The notes under the pieces: generated by a model
Database searches by the model: none
The model's input: only the letters and a program-made list of their open reading frames with translations
What the model was told of the DNA's origin: nothing
Part shown: positions 1 to 9,573 of the stretch, piece after piece
Layout of the letters: each line of letters opens with the position of its first letter
Position numbering within the stretch: position 1 is the stretch's first letter
Source of the DNA: Catalimonadaceae bacterium JC749
Lineage (GTDB): Bacteria > Bacteroidota > Bacteroidia > Cytophagales > Cyclobacteriaceae
Direction: 5' to 3'
Length of the DNA stretch: 64,000 bases
NCBI GenBank assembly: GCA_021730635.1
Contig: JAJNNC010000004.1
Span: 372,001 to 436,000 of the forward strand
Position numbers and translations under genes: made by a program

Positions 1-2918
1 TAGTTGAGTCCCAGCTCAGGGTCTGTTCCGGAGAAGCCGGTAAGGGTGGCTACATTGACACCCGTTAGATAGATGCGGAGGTTTTGAATATAGTTGTTGC
101 TCTGAAAAGGGAGCGTATAACCCAGCGTGATATTGTCGATTTTCAGATAATCTCCCTCTTCAATATAATAGCTTGAAAAAGTAGGCTCCGCTTGTATGCC
201 TTCCTCCAGGGCAGTGACAAAAAGGTTATTTCTGGCAAAAAAGGTCAGGTTCTCGTGAAATATCCGTTTGCCATTAACTACCTTAAAATCCAGCGCACTG
301 CGGATCAACACAGTGAGATCAAAGTTGCCGTAGTTGATGTTGTTGGTCAGACCCAGGTTGTATTGAGGGATACTGTTGCCCAGGTAGGCAAAATCATCTT
401 CTCCAATTTCACTGGCTTCCACGGCTTCTCCTTCACTGTTTCTGAACAGCCATTGGCCATCGTCTGTGAAACCTGCGAAAACTCTTCCATAAAATACTGC
501 TACCGGTTGCCCTGGTGCCAGTCTTTGAATGGTTGTTCCTTCGGTCACTTTGGTGATATCGTGGGCAGTTCCTTTGAATTGATCACTGGTGACTGACACA
601 ATTTCGTTTTTATTATAAGCCCCTGTCAAAGTGGTATTCCACTTAAATCGATTGCCTCTGGCCAGTAAGGCATTCAAAGCAAGCTCAATACCTTCATTCT
701 TCATATGTCCGGCATTGGCAAAAATATTCGGGTGAATCTGGGCAGGTAACTGGGCGCTGTAATTGCCTACCAGATTCTCGATCCGGCGGTTGTAGTAGTC
801 GATAGCACCACTGAGCCACCCATTGTCCAGTAGGGCAAAGTCAAGGCCTATGTTGACTTCTTTTTTGGTTTCCCACTGCAGTGCCGGATTCGGATTGATT
901 GTAGGGCCATAAGGCAGAATCCACCGGCCGTCGCCGGGTACACCCAAAAAGCCATTCTGGGTTCCGCCAAAATAAGGACCGATGGTTGCCAACGACTGAT
1001 AGGGAGACAAACTTTCCTGATTGCCGGTAAGGCCATAGCCGCCCCGTAATTTCAGATTATTGATGAAAGGAATGTCCTGCAGAAAGTTTTCTTTGCTGAG
1101 CACCCATCCGGCGGATATCCCGGCAAAGGTACCCCATTTGTTATCTCTTCCTAACACAGAAGCACCTTCCCGGCGAATGCTGAGGTTCAACAGATAGCGT
1201 TCTTCAAAGTCATAAATGATTCGGCCAAAGTAGGCCAGCAGGGTTCTTTCCGTTGCATAGCTTCCCACAAAGACACCACTTCTGTTAAAGTTAGGGGTCA
1301 GATTGTTGAGGGCGGTGCCGGCACCGAGGTTGTAATACAGAAATGCATCGGTACTAAAATTGTTATTACCCGCACTCAACCCTTCATTAAAAATATTCTG
1401 GTAGGAGTAGCCAGCGATTACATCAACATTATGAACGTCCCAGGTCTTGTTGTATGACAGTGTCGTTTCCAGAATATTGCTGGTCATATCATCTTCTGTT
1501 CTGGAAGCCTGTCCATGAATACCATCTCTTTGCTGAAAGAAATCTTCACGGCTGCTGTAGGAACCACTAAAAAAGTCATTCCTGATGAGTGAATAGGAAA
1601 CAGTGGCAGTCAGGGAAGGCAACAGGTGGTAACCGGCATTGAAAGTACTCAGCAGCCTCTTTTCTTTGCTGTTGTTGCTATTGTGGGACATGCTGGCTAC
1701 CGGATTCCATTGCAGTCCGAATTGTATGTCTGGTCTTTGATAGAACGTGCCATCCGGATTTCTGACAGGAAAAGTAGGGTTCATATTCAAAGATTGCGCA
1801 ATGGCTCCGTAATTGGCGAAATTTCTGTTATCATGAGAATTGGTGAGCATGAAGGAGAAGTCCAGCTTGTCGTTGAGTGCTTTGGTATTCAAACGGAAAG
1901 TGCCGTTCACGAATTCTCTTTCTGAAGCCAGGTCCATCCCCTGAAAATTACGGTAATTGAGCGAAGCGTAATACGTGGTTTTGTCACTTCCTCCCGTTAA
2001 TGACAAATTGTGAGAGTGGCTCACAGGGGTTCGGGTGACTTCGTCAAACCAATCCGTGTCGGCACCGGCATCATCCGGCGCAAGATCGTTTTCTTCAGCT
2101 ATTTGTAAGTACTGAGCTGCATTGAGAACCTCATATTTCCGGGCTACCACATCGGTGGTAACATTTCCCTCGTAATTCAGCTTGGTTCTGCCCGCTTCCC
2201 CTTTTTTGGTCGTCACGATGATCACGCCTGCCGTAGCCCGGGAGCCGTAGATAGCGGCGGCGGATCCATCTTTCAGTACATCGATAGAAGCAATATCCGC
2301 AGGGGCGATGGTTTGTAAATCGCCGCCAGGCACTCCATCAATGACAATCAAAGGTTGAGAATTTCCTTCAACGGTAGCCGGTCCTCTCAATGAAAAGTCG
2401 GTGGTGGCATTGGGGTCTGAGCCATTGGGTCGGGTAATATTCAGACCGGCTACTTTACCCGCTATCAATGTCATGGGATCGTTGATCTGACCGGCATTAA
2501 AGTCATCAGCTTTGACGGTTGCGATGGAGCCCGTGACGGTTTCCCGGCTTTGGGTACCGTACCCAATCACCACCACTTCCTCCAATTGGCGTGCATCCTG
2601 TATTAACGTGACATTGAGGGTAGACTGATTGTTAATAGGGATTTCTTGTGGTAAATAGCCCACAAAAGAGAAGATCAGGGTGCCTTGTCGGTCAGGAACA
2701 TTGATAGAATACTTGCCATCCGCATCTGTGATAGAACCCAGAGTAGTTCCTTGCAATAGTACGTTCACACCCGGCAAGCCAGTACCTTCCTCATCTATCA
2801 CAGTGCCTCTCACAGGGGTATTCTGAGCATAGACTGATGGGCGCAGGAAAAGCATCATGAGCAGCCATAACATCCAGGGAAGGAGCTTTTTGTCTTGATA
2901 GCGCAATTTCATAAGCAT
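1..2918 (-). CDS. SusC/RagA-family TonB-linked outer membrane receptor (3' end outside window)
   Basis: Outer-membrane importer of the SusC type, expected to move oligosaccharides or similar ligands into the periplasm using TonB energy. About 970 codons are present and the frame is still open at base 1. The last visible residues, GTDPELGLN, match the near-C-terminal motif of SusC barrels, so only a few dozen residues are missing. An N-terminal signal peptide ends near SVYAQ. A carboxypeptidase-regulatory-like repeat follows (GTVIDEEGTGLPGVNV), then the plug domain (EEVVVIGYGTQ, LIVIDGVPGG, IDVLKDGSAAAIYGSR) and the barrel. There is no STN domain, so unlike the receptor at 16.9 kb it should not signal through FecR. 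Two in-frame ATGs (2918 and 2912) are possible starts. No SusD partner lies inside the window; one would be expected just beyond base 1. Confidence 0.93.
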   Translation of the reverse strand, partial: MLMKLRYQDKKLLPWMLWLLMMLFLRPSVYAQNTPVRGTVIDEEGTGLPGVNVLLQGTTLGSITDADGKYSINVPDRQGTLIFSFVGYLPQEIPINNQSTLNVTLIQDARQLEEVVVIGYGTQSRETVTGSIATVKADDFNAGQINDPMTLIAGKVAGLNITRPNGSDPNATTDFSLRGPATVEGNSQPLIVIDGVPGGDLQTIAPADIASIDVLKDGSAAAIYGSRATAGVIIVTTKKGEAGRTKLNYEGNVTTDVVARKYEVLNAAQYLQIAEENDLAPDDAGADTDWFDEVTRTPVSHSHNLSLTGGSDKTTYYASLNYRNFQGMDLASEREFVNGTFRLNTKALNDKLDFSFMLTNSHDNRNFANYGAIAQSLNMNPTFPVRNPDGTFYQRPDIQFGLQWNPVASMSHNSNNSKEKRLLSTFNAGYHLLPSLTATVSYSLIRNDFFSGSYSSREDFFQQRDGIHGQASRTEDDMTSNILETTLSYNKTWDVHNVDVIAGYSYQNIFNEGLSAGNNNFSTDAFLYYNLGAGTALNNLTPNFNRSGVFVGSYATERTLLAYFGRIIYDFEERYLLNLSIRREGASVLGRDNKWGTFAGISAGWVLSKENFLQDIPFINNLKLRGGYGLTGNQESLSPYQSLATIGPYFGGTQNGFLGVPGDGRWILPYGPTINPNPALQWETKKEVNIGLDFALLDNGWLSGAIDYYNRRIENLVGNYSAQLPAQIHPNIFANAGHMKNEGIELALNALLARGNRFKWNTTLTGAYNKNEIVSVTSDQFKGTAHDITKVTEGTTIQRLAPGQPVAVFYGRVFAGFTDDGQWLFRNSEGEAVEASEIGEDDFAYLGNSIPQYNLGLTNNINYGNFDLTVLIRSALDFKVVNGKRIFHENLTFFARNNLFVTALEEGIQAEPTFSSYYIEEGDYLKIDNITLGYTLPFQSNNYIQNLRIYLTGVNVATLTGFSGTDPELGLN

Positions 2919-3032
2919 TTCAGGTTTAGTAAACAAATGATGATCAATACTTAAAGGATTGGTTACAGGTTGATGAAAAGTATTAGGATTATTATTTTGT
3001 AAAAATTTACTAAAAAATTTACTACCATATTG

Positions 3033-3061
3033 CAAAATTAGATATGGAAAAATAACTCAAT
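3033..3061 (-). promoter_or_regulatory. Bacteroidota-type promoter for the susC-like gene
   Basis: On the minus strand, TAATTTTG (3040-3033) matches the Bacteroidota -7 consensus TAnnTTTG exactly. ATTG (3061-3058) lies 17 bases upstream as a -33 element. Transcription would start about 110 bases before the receptor's ATG. The same spacing recurs in front of the SDR gene at 55.4 kb. Motif match only. Confidence 0.45.
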
Positions 3062-3197
3062 GGTTAATATTCTTTAAGTGGATTGAGGAAGTCTGAGGGA
3101 GGCGATCCAAACCCCAGCTTTCGCCTGCATTATTGGAAATGATTAGGGTTTCCTCTTACAAATTAGCAAGTAAGGAAATAACTTGTCTGTACAGCTT

Positions 3198-5207
3198 TTA
3201 AGGTTGATCCCATAACAGCCATCTGACCGCGTATCCTTTCATCGGAATCGTCAGGGTAGAAGACTTTTCTCCAAAAGTGAAATTTTCCGGGTGTAAAAGA
3301 TCTCGAAAGGTGTATTGTTGAACAGAATCCGGGAGGGATAGGGTTTTCAAGTTTAGCTGACAAGTAGTGGACATACTATCCAAATTGACCAGGACTAACA
3401 GATTGTCAGGGGCTTTGCCTCGCTGAAAGGCCATCATGGTTTCTTCAGGAGAAACCGTCAGGACCTGCAGGATGGTGTCCTGCAAAGCAGGGTGTTGCTG
3501 TCGCATCCGGATGAGTTGCCGATAATAAGGAAATAGATTTTTCTGGTCTAAAGACTGAATACTTTGCTCTGCCTGAAAAATAGGTTGGGAAGCGTATGGG
3601 TGACCCTGGATACCCACTTCCTGTCCATTATACAGCATGGGTATACCGGGTAAGGAAAAAAGCAGGGCTGCCACCATTTTTGTTCTGGGTAAACCATGTG
3701 CGGCGATAAATCGGGCAAGATCATTATTCTCCATAAATCGAAGAAGGCGGTGCGGATCACCGCCCTGATTTACCAAAGCCTGACGTAATAAGGGCCCTCT
3801 CTTCTGCATATCCGGGTGATTGAAAATAGTGAAGCTTTCCCTTTCATGATACTGATAAGCCCAGGACCATTGAGAAACCCAACTGCTGTCAGCGGTCCAG
3901 TCATAGGCGATATCATACCCTAAGCGAAACACTTCCGGAACAGTGCCTTTATCCTCTGCCAGTAACAGTACATCGGGCTTTATGCTTTTCAAAGCAATCC
4001 TTACTTTTTGAGCAAAGGCAGGATATCGTGCATTGACACCCCAGATGGCATCAAAACGATACCCATCAATATCAAAGTCGCGCAACCAGAATTGGCATAC
4101 GGCCAGCATCCATCGCTGTACTTCTTCATGCTGATAATTCAGGTTGACCAGCTCTTTCCAGAAGTAACTGATGAAACCCTGTTCGTCTTTTTGATAAAAG
4201 GAAGAATAGGGTTTACCATCATCTTTCTGTTGGTAATAATCAAAATAATGGGAACGCTGTCCATACCGGATACGATCTTTGGCATAGGGATGATGAATAG
4301 ACGTATGATTCAATACCACATCAAAGAGAACTTTCATCCCCAATTTCTTGGCTGTCTGAATCAAATGACGGAGTTCGGCTGCTGTACCCAGTGCCGGATT
4401 GACGGAGAAATAATCGATGACGTCGTAACCCTGATCCTGGTGATAAGACTGTGTGATTGGTTGCAACAAAAGGGTGTTGATGCCGAGTTGTTGTAGTTCA
4501 GGAAGTTTTGCAGTGATGTCATCAAACTTTCCATGCTTCACAAAAGTAGGTGGACTTACCTGATAGACAACAGCCTCAGGCAACCAGGAGGGTAGGTCTG
4601 TCTCTAAATGAAATGGAATTAATTGGTCATTTTCTCTTTTGACATATGTCTGATACCAACTGGAATCCTTGCCTGCGACAACCAGCAAATTAAAATAATA
4701 AGTGCCTTCGATCTGAGGCACAATGACTTCTGTGGTAGCGTTTTCTGCCTGAATGATCTGACATGGGGCAGGATTATTGGGATCTTCTCGCCAGGTATAC
4801 TGTAAGGGTAATTGATAGGGATTTTCCAGTGTGATAGCTTCCAGTAAAGCCTTGTGGTTAATAACACTTGCTATGGGTTTTATGACAGGAACGGGTTGGT
4901 AACCCAAGGTATATGTTATAGTATCCGATAGCCACAAAGAATCCTGATAGGTGGCTTCTACCCAGATCTTATTTTTGGGCTCGCGAAGTATCAGCTTAAA
5001 ACTGAATTTTCCGGAAGAAGGAACAGGCACGGTAAAAGTCATCTGGTTATGATGAACGATGAGCTTTGAAACGGCAATGCCTTTGAGTTCACCCCTAATG
5101 ACCTGTTCGTAGTGCCAGACCACCGCATCCTGATGGTGCAGAACAATCTCCGCTGCCTGGCACTTTCCAACCCATACGATCCAAAATAACGCGATATATT
5201 TTAACAT
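3198..5207 (-). CDS. secreted GH13 alpha-amylase-family glycoside hydrolase
   Basis: Predicted alpha-glucan hydrolase, exported by an N-terminal signal peptide (cleavage near KCQA, residue 18). Residues about 20-190 look like one or two beta-sandwich modules. The TIM barrel spans about 205-570 and a C-terminal beta domain follows. GH13 region I is DVVLNH (296-301). Region II is GYRFDAIWG with the nucleophile at D386. Region III is LLLAEDKG with the acid/base at E418. Region IV is FMENND with the transition-state aspartate at D496. The usual NHD of region IV reads NND here, so the histidine is replaced. At 669 residues it fits neopullulanase/cyclomaltodextrinase-like members with N-terminal modules. 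It begins 34 bases after the PIG-L gene and probably shares its transcript. The receptor downstream appears to have its own promoter. Confidence 0.92.
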   Translation of the reverse strand: MLKYIALFWIVWVGKCQAAEIVLHHQDAVVWHYEQVIRGELKGIAVSKLIVHHNQMTFTVPVPSSGKFSFKLILREPKNKIWVEATYQDSLWLSDTITYTLGYQPVPVIKPIASVINHKALLEAITLENPYQLPLQYTWREDPNNPAPCQIIQAENATTEVIVPQIEGTYYFNLLVVAGKDSSWYQTYVKRENDQLIPFHLETDLPSWLPEAVVYQVSPPTFVKHGKFDDITAKLPELQQLGINTLLLQPITQSYHQDQGYDVIDYFSVNPALGTAAELRHLIQTAKKLGMKVLFDVVLNHTSIHHPYAKDRIRYGQRSHYFDYYQQKDDGKPYSSFYQKDEQGFISYFWKELVNLNYQHEEVQRWMLAVCQFWLRDFDIDGYRFDAIWGVNARYPAFAQKVRIALKSIKPDVLLLAEDKGTVPEVFRLGYDIAYDWTADSSWVSQWSWAYQYHERESFTIFNHPDMQKRGPLLRQALVNQGGDPHRLLRFMENNDLARFIAAHGLPRTKMVAALLFSLPGIPMLYNGQEVGIQGHPYASQPIFQAEQSIQSLDQKNLFPYYRQLIRMRQQHPALQDTILQVLTVSPEETMMAFQRGKAPDNLLVLVNLDSMSTTCQLNLKTLSLPDSVQQYTFRDLLHPENFTFGEKSSTLTIPMKGYAVRWLLWDQP

Positions 5208-5240
5208 CAGTATTTTGCTTAAGTCGGTAGTAATCTTTTC

Positions 5241-6020
5241 TCAGGAAGGAACCGCGAAGGTGCCCATGCCTCGTCCGGTCATTCGGATGAAGGCTTCCGC
5301 AAAAGTAACTCCTAATTCTTTGCCTCTGAAATCTTCCATGGCAGGCTGACCGCAGGCATACATCATAGGGGTATATCGGCCATCTTTGCCAATGATGTTC
5401 TGACTGGCATGACAGGCCAGCGCTTTCATTTTCAAAGCCTGTGTTTCAGAGATGTCCACATAGTCGGTAGGATGAAACAGAAAAGACTGATAACCCGTGC
5501 AGACCTCATAAAAGTACAGCGCAAAACTTTGGGAGGCTTCCATCCAGGCTTGCATGGTTAATACACTGGCCAGTTGATGGTCTTTGTGGGAATCAAGAGG
5601 CCAATGCGTAAAAACCACATGGGGTTTTTCATTCCATAAGAGTTTTTGAAAACGGGCCATCTCCGAATTTGACACCACACTTTCGCCATCCACCTGATCG
5701 ACAAATAAAGGTTTGGCTCCCAAAATTTTACAAGCTTCGAGGCATTCCTTTTTTCTGATGGCAGCGGCTTCTTCATGCGATTTATCCGCAATGCCTTCAT
5801 CTCCATTGGTAAAATACATGAGCGTTACCTCATGACCGGCACTGACCAGAAGCAGAATGGTTCCTCCTGCCCCACATTCCGGGTCATCGGGATGTCCACC
5901 GACCACCACAATTTTCCTTTTCTCAACGGCCTGGGTAGGATGTGCCTGAAGCAAAGTAGTGAGACTTAATAAACCAGCGCCTCCCAAGGCTGATTTTACA
6001 AAGGCTCTTCGGGTATGCAT
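5241..6020 (-). CDS. PIG-L/LmbE-family deacetylase with Tat-type signal
   Basis: Zinc-dependent N-acetylglucosamine-type deacetylase family (PIG-L, MshB, LmbE). The metal motif HPDD is at residues 43-46 (GGHPDDPECGAGG) and the second histidine group is HKDH at 145-148. The first 30 residues form a twin-arginine-like signal (TRRAFVKS followed by a hydrophobic stretch and AHPTQA), suggesting the folded enzyme is exported. Length (259 aa) is normal for the family. The sugar or lipid substrate cannot be read from sequence. It is the first gene of a short minus-strand unit with the GH13 enzyme, which points to a carbohydrate substrate, by inference only. Confidence 0.9.
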   Translation of the reverse strand: MHTRRAFVKSALGGAGLLSLTTLLQAHPTQAVEKRKIVVVGGHPDDPECGAGGTILLLVSAGHEVTLMYFTNGDEGIADKSHEEAAAIRKKECLEACKILGAKPLFVDQVDGESVVSNSEMARFQKLLWNEKPHVVFTHWPLDSHKDHQLASVLTMQAWMEASQSFALYFYEVCTGYQSFLFHPTDYVDISETQALKMKALACHASQNIIGKDGRYTPMMYACGQPAMEDFRGKELGVTFAEAFIRMTGRGMGTFAVPS

Positions 6021-6074
6021 GAAATGACTCCTTACAAGGATTGACTGGAAAAAAATACCGACCTTAAACTTAAA

Positions 6075-6106
6075 GAAAAAAAAACAGGAAAGTTTAGCTT
6101 CCCTGT
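6075..6106 (-). terminator. intrinsic terminator of the LolA-like/ABC operon
   Basis: Read on the minus strand, ACAGGGAAG and CTTTCCTGT pair around a 5-base loop with one mismatch, and a run of eight or more T follows immediately. It lies 40 bases after the stop codon of the LolA-like gene and separates that operon from the PIG-L gene. Confidence 0.8.
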
Positions 6107-6146
6107 CTCAATTTGTGGAAAAGTTAATTTCTGCTGTAAGGTTGCC

Positions 6147-6878
6147 TTACCTTTTCAAGGCGGCTTTAGAAAAGATATAGTCTGGAATATCCTGATCAAA
6201 TTTGACTTCTGTGAGAGTAAATTCCGTTCCTTCTCCCTCTTTGAGCATGTCTTTATAAATAACCGTTTTAGGGAACCAGCGCCCTTCAATTTTTTCCACA
6301 TTTTTCATGGTGGTTTTTTTCAGCAATTGTCCGCTTTTGGCATAAAGCTCTTCTTTAAGAGGTACAAAGCGTTCCTGATCTATCCAGATTTTCCGGCTTT
6401 GATAAGAGACATCTTCTACCTTTGCCTCAAGGGCTAATACCCAGGTGTTTCTGCCATCCACCGTTTCTTCTCCCACTACTTCGGCATCGTAGAGCTCAGT
6501 GAGTTTGCGGTCTTCCATCATATCTTCATAAGAGAGGTCAGAACCCATCACCGACTGTCTTAGCATATGGCCGGAGATCAGAATGGTGCGGTCCGAACTT
6601 GGGGAGTAAATCCAGAGTTGATCTTCCAGTTTCAGCATCTTGGTGCCTTCTTCTCTGGCTGGCGACAGATATTCAGTCAGGGCTTTGTCGTCGCCTTCTG
6701 TCCAGCCTTTAGAGGTAATGACGCGGGCACTTCTACGTCCATGAATCACCATTTTGGATTGATAGACCTGGTTTTTCGCCGTCATATTCTGATCCACTTT
6801 TTCCAGGATCTGGTTGGCATCCGGATACTCACCCTGAAACCAAAAGGTACTGATTAAAAAGAATAAGATATATTTCAT
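6147..6878 (-). CDS. LolA-like outer membrane lipoprotein-sorting protein
   Basis: Periplasmic protein of the LolA-like family usually annotated as outer membrane lipoprotein-sorting protein. The signal peptide covers about residues 1-17. The mature part carries the repeated beta-strand pattern of LolA/LolB folds, with the segments LWIYSPSSDRTILISG, SYEDMM and KIWIDQERFVPLKEEL recognisable. At 243 residues it is longer than classical LolA. It is the last gene of the TetR/barrel/ATPase/FtsX operon and is followed by a terminator. In that position it would take a hydrophobic cargo (lipoprotein or lipid) from the two permeases across the periplasm. The family is assigned with good confidence; the cargo is unknown. 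Confidence 0.82.
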   Translation of the reverse strand: MKYILFFLISTFWFQGEYPDANQILEKVDQNMTAKNQVYQSKMVIHGRRSARVITSKGWTEGDDKALTEYLSPAREEGTKMLKLEDQLWIYSPSSDRTILISGHMLRQSVMGSDLSYEDMMEDRKLTELYDAEVVGEETVDGRNTWVLALEAKVEDVSYQSRKIWIDQERFVPLKEELYAKSGQLLKKTTMKNVEKIEGRWFPKTVIYKDMLKEGEGTEFTLTEVKFDQDIPDYIFSKAALKR

Positions 6879-6890
6879 GTCACAAACATT

Positions 6891-6989
6891 TACAATTCAC
6901 CATTCAACACTCAACATTCACCATTCAAAATTCAACATTCATCATTCAACTCTCAACATATACAATTCATCATTCAAAATTTAACACTC
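6891..6989. repeat. degenerate heptad repeat array 1 (CATTCAA units)
   Basis: About fourteen tandem 7-bp units of the pattern CATTCAA, CATTCAC, AATTCAA, CATTCAT, CTCTCAA. They fill the gap between the second permease and the LolA-like gene. On the transcribed strand each unit reads roughly TTGAATG. The same unit in the same orientation forms arrays 2 and 3. Confidence 0.85.
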
Positions 6990-6995
6990 CTCAAC

Positions 6996-8300
6996 CTACA
7001 CTTCCAGTTCTTTGAAAAGCTGTGCCGTATCTCTCTGGTAAACGCCTATCCCTGACAGGGCCTGTCCCAACACCATAGAGAACAAACCGGGAATAAAGCC
7101 AATAAAGAAAGTTTCAGGCGTGATGCGGGCGCGGTAGACCGTAGGCATCATCATAGATACATTTTGCATGAGACCGCTAAAATCAAGACCTTTTTCCTGT
7201 AGCCAGAAAGCGACCCCTATTCCGGCCAGGGTACCTACCACTGAACCCATGATACCAATGAGCACCGATTCATAAATGAGGGTGCGATAAATATGCCCTT
7301 TGGCTTCTCCTAAAGCCAGCCTGACACCAAACTCGCTGTAACGGCGCAAGCCACCCAGTAAGCCTGTGTTCCATAAAACAATGGACATGGCTACTACAAA
7401 AATACCCACAAATATGCCCGACATTCTTTCGGTGTAATCTATTAAACTGGCCAACTGATTTTGTTCTTTCAGCCGTAGCATGACAGGAGCAAATTCATCT
7501 TCAGTGGTTTCATATTGCTGATTAAAGCGCTGGGCAATACGCTGTGCGCTTTCATCGTCATACAGTCCATTGTCAAAGTAGCCTAACAATTCTCCGGCAG
7601 CATCTTCCATATCCAGTACCTGCTTGGCATCCTGCAGATCAACGATCAGACCTCCCCGGTCTAAGGCCTGGCTGCCAAAGGCGACGGTGCCTACCACGGT
7701 GAAGTTTTTAAAGGTCATACTGCCATACATGGTGGTGCCAAAAAAAGTGATAGCGTCTCCTAATTGAATGTCCAGTTTTTTGGCGAAAGCATCACTGAGG
7801 AGTACCTCTCCGGGAGCTTGGGGAATCTTTCCACTTTTCAAAGATTCTGCTATGTGGAGCCTTTGAACTTCAGGGCTGAGAAGTTGTCCTTCTGAGCCTT
7901 TGTTATCGTCTGTATCAATCAAGGCTATGCCCATAGCACTCACCGGACCCTGTGCACGGGTTTCCCCCTTTTCATCGGGCACATCCATCAGACCTCCGAA
8001 ACGTATACGTTGTACCCATTGCATGTGAGGATACTGGGTCTCTAACGCCTTTTCCAGAGAGTCCACTCCTAGAATGGCCAGGTCATTGGGCAACTGTTCT
8101 TCATTGTCGGCATAGGCACGCGTCATCACCTTGACGTGGCCCGTGCTGAAGCGTGCATTCATGTCCACCACATCACCCATCACGCCAGCCATAAAGGCAC
8201 TCATGACAATGGTCAGAAACACACCTATACTGACAATCAGGATGGGGAGACGACTACGACTGCTGTCGCGCCAGATCCCTTTGAATAAGAATTTTATCAT
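6996..8300 (-). CDS. FtsX-type ABC transporter permease (second of pair)
   Basis: Inner-membrane subunit of the MacB/LolCE-like ABC class. It has one transmembrane helix near residues 17-40, a large periplasmic domain to about residue 290, then three helices in the FtsX domain (around 292-312, 343-370 and 395-415). The conserved segment RRYSEFGVRLALGEAKG sits between helices 2 and 3, as in FtsX domains. Its start overlaps the stop of the first permease by 4 bases (ATGA), which indicates translational coupling and probable heterodimer formation. The ATPase of the same operon should energise it. These permeases act on cargo at the periplasmic face rather than forming a channel for small solutes. 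Confidence 0.9.
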   Translation of the reverse strand: MIKFLFKGIWRDSSRSRLPILIVSIGVFLTIVMSAFMAGVMGDVVDMNARFSTGHVKVMTRAYADNEEQLPNDLAILGVDSLEKALETQYPHMQWVQRIRFGGLMDVPDEKGETRAQGPVSAMGIALIDTDDNKGSEGQLLSPEVQRLHIAESLKSGKIPQAPGEVLLSDAFAKKLDIQLGDAITFFGTTMYGSMTFKNFTVVGTVAFGSQALDRGGLIVDLQDAKQVLDMEDAAGELLGYFDNGLYDDESAQRIAQRFNQQYETTEDEFAPVMLRLKEQNQLASLIDYTERMSGIFVGIFVVAMSIVLWNTGLLGGLRRYSEFGVRLALGEAKGHIYRTLIYESVLIGIMGSVVGTLAGIGVAFWLQEKGLDFSGLMQNVSMMMPTVYRARITPETFFIGFIPGLFSMVLGQALSGIGVYQRDTAQLFKELEV

Positions 8301-9454
8301 TGTACTTTTCCTTTTAAAGCCAGGGTCGGATTCATTTTGGCAATCTTTCTGGAAGGTAAAAAACTCACTAGGGTGGCAGCGATCACCACCAAGGCTATCG
8401 TTCCCAGGATGAGGCCTACACTATACACCGGGTAAATTCGCTCCGCGATGGTCAATCCGTAATTGTCGGAAGCGGCCGGCATGGCAAAGCCTGTATTCGC
8501 CAGATACAACAATAAGGGAACGCCATATAAAGAACCTACTACTGTTGCGAGCAAACTGTTGGCACCCCCTTCTAAAGTGAACAATCCTACTACCTGAAGA
8601 CGGGTCATTCCTAAAGCCATGTAGGTGCCTATTTCTTTTTGCCTACGAAAGATAGAAAGTACCTGGGTGTCAAATATGGCCAGCAAAGCAATGCCCAGCA
8701 ACAGGGTATAGATGATAAAACCGCTTGCTTTTTTGGATTGGATAACAGCATCCAGGTTAGCCAGGAGTGCATCCTGACTCTGAAATTTCCAGTGCTCCAG
8801 AGAAGTAGGTTGGTAACCTCCTCCCGCTACCCATAGCGTAGCCTGTTCCTGCAGTCCGGTCATTTCCTGTAGCCCCTGAAGCGGTAGCCACACCTGTCCA
8901 TTATCTATACTACTCACATCTGAGTCAAAGATTTCAGTGATTACTATTTCACGGGCATCAAAAGTGCCATTTTTATCCCGCCAGCGAATCAATACCTGAT
9001 CTCCCTTTCGGAGCTTCGTCGTATTGGCCATCCGCTTACCGATCAGGGCAGGCATGACATGGGTTGTATTATCCAGCGAATGTGTGGGCAAGGCCAGCAA
9101 CTGCTGATGAGGAGGGATACCTTTTAACTGTACCGACTGCATTCTGCCTTGAGGATAGATAGAACCTTGTGTGATCAGAATGGGTATCAATGCTTTTGAA
9201 TCTGCTGACTGGGGCAAGGTACCGTGTGCTTCCTGCAAGGTAAATGGATCGTAGGGATCATAACTTTGATGCCACAGCTGACCCTGACCGTATTCCCAGA
9301 GAATAGAATCATGCCGGGCTTGTTGGTTCCATCCGTCTATGAGTCCGTTATAGAAGATAATCACGATGTAGGCGAGAGAAAGCACTGCCACATTGAGCCA
9401 TGTACGCATGCCTGCACCCAACAGATTTTTTAAAGCTAGTTTGAAAGTCAACAT
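8297..9454 (-). CDS. FtsX-type ABC transporter permease (first of pair)
   Basis: MacB/LolC-like permease of 385 residues. It has an N-terminal helix (LNVAVLSLAYIVIIFYNG), a periplasmic domain to about residue 240 and three C-terminal helices. The FtsX signature RRQKEIGTYMALGMTRLQ lies between the second and third helix. The C-terminal loop SFLPSRKIAKMNPTLALKGK is typical of the family. It overlaps the next permease by 4 bases. The 119-base gap before it holds heptad array 2 and separates it from the four-helix-bundle gene, which sits between it and the ATPase gene. Lipoprotein or lipid release from the inner membrane is the likely role, inferred from the LolA-like partner. Confidence 0.9.
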   Translation of the reverse strand: MLTFKLALKNLLGAGMRTWLNVAVLSLAYIVIIFYNGLIDGWNQQARHDSILWEYGQGQLWHQSYDPYDPFTLQEAHGTLPQSADSKALIPILITQGSIYPQGRMQSVQLKGIPPHQQLLALPTHSLDNTTHVMPALIGKRMANTTKLRKGDQVLIRWRDKNGTFDAREIVITEIFDSDVSSIDNGQVWLPLQGLQEMTGLQEQATLWVAGGGYQPTSLEHWKFQSQDALLANLDAVIQSKKASGFIIYTLLLGIALLAIFDTQVLSIFRRQKEIGTYMALGMTRLQVVGLFTLEGGANSLLATVVGSLYGVPLLLYLANTGFAMPAASDNYGLTIAERIYPVYSVGLILGTIALVVIAATLVSFLPSRKIAKMNPTLALKGKVQ

Positions 9455-9499
9455 AGTATTTACAAATTTTTAAAACCTGTAAGCAAATGGAAAAACCCT

Positions 9500-9563
9500 C
9501 ATCATTCAAAATTCAACCCTCAACATTCACCATTCAACATTCACCATTCATCATTCAACATTC
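9500..9563. repeat. degenerate heptad repeat array 2
   Basis: About nine 7-bp units related to CATTCAA/CATTCAC. They lie between the four-helix-bundle gene and the first permease and stop ten bases short of the former's stop codon. Same unit and orientation as arrays 1 and 3. Confidence 0.85.
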
Positions 9564-9573
9564 TTATCATCCT

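Noticed and set aside
192-596. Plus-strand open frame of 134 codons
   Set aside because: It lies antisense within the susC-like receptor, whose minus-strand frame carries clear family motifs.
4008-4496. Plus-strand open frame of 162 codons
   Set aside because: It is antisense to the GH13 catalytic domain and has no protein-like features.
6891-6989. CRISPR array, suggested by closely spaced repeats
   Set aside because: The unit is 7 bp, tandem and degenerate, with no spacers and no cas genes.
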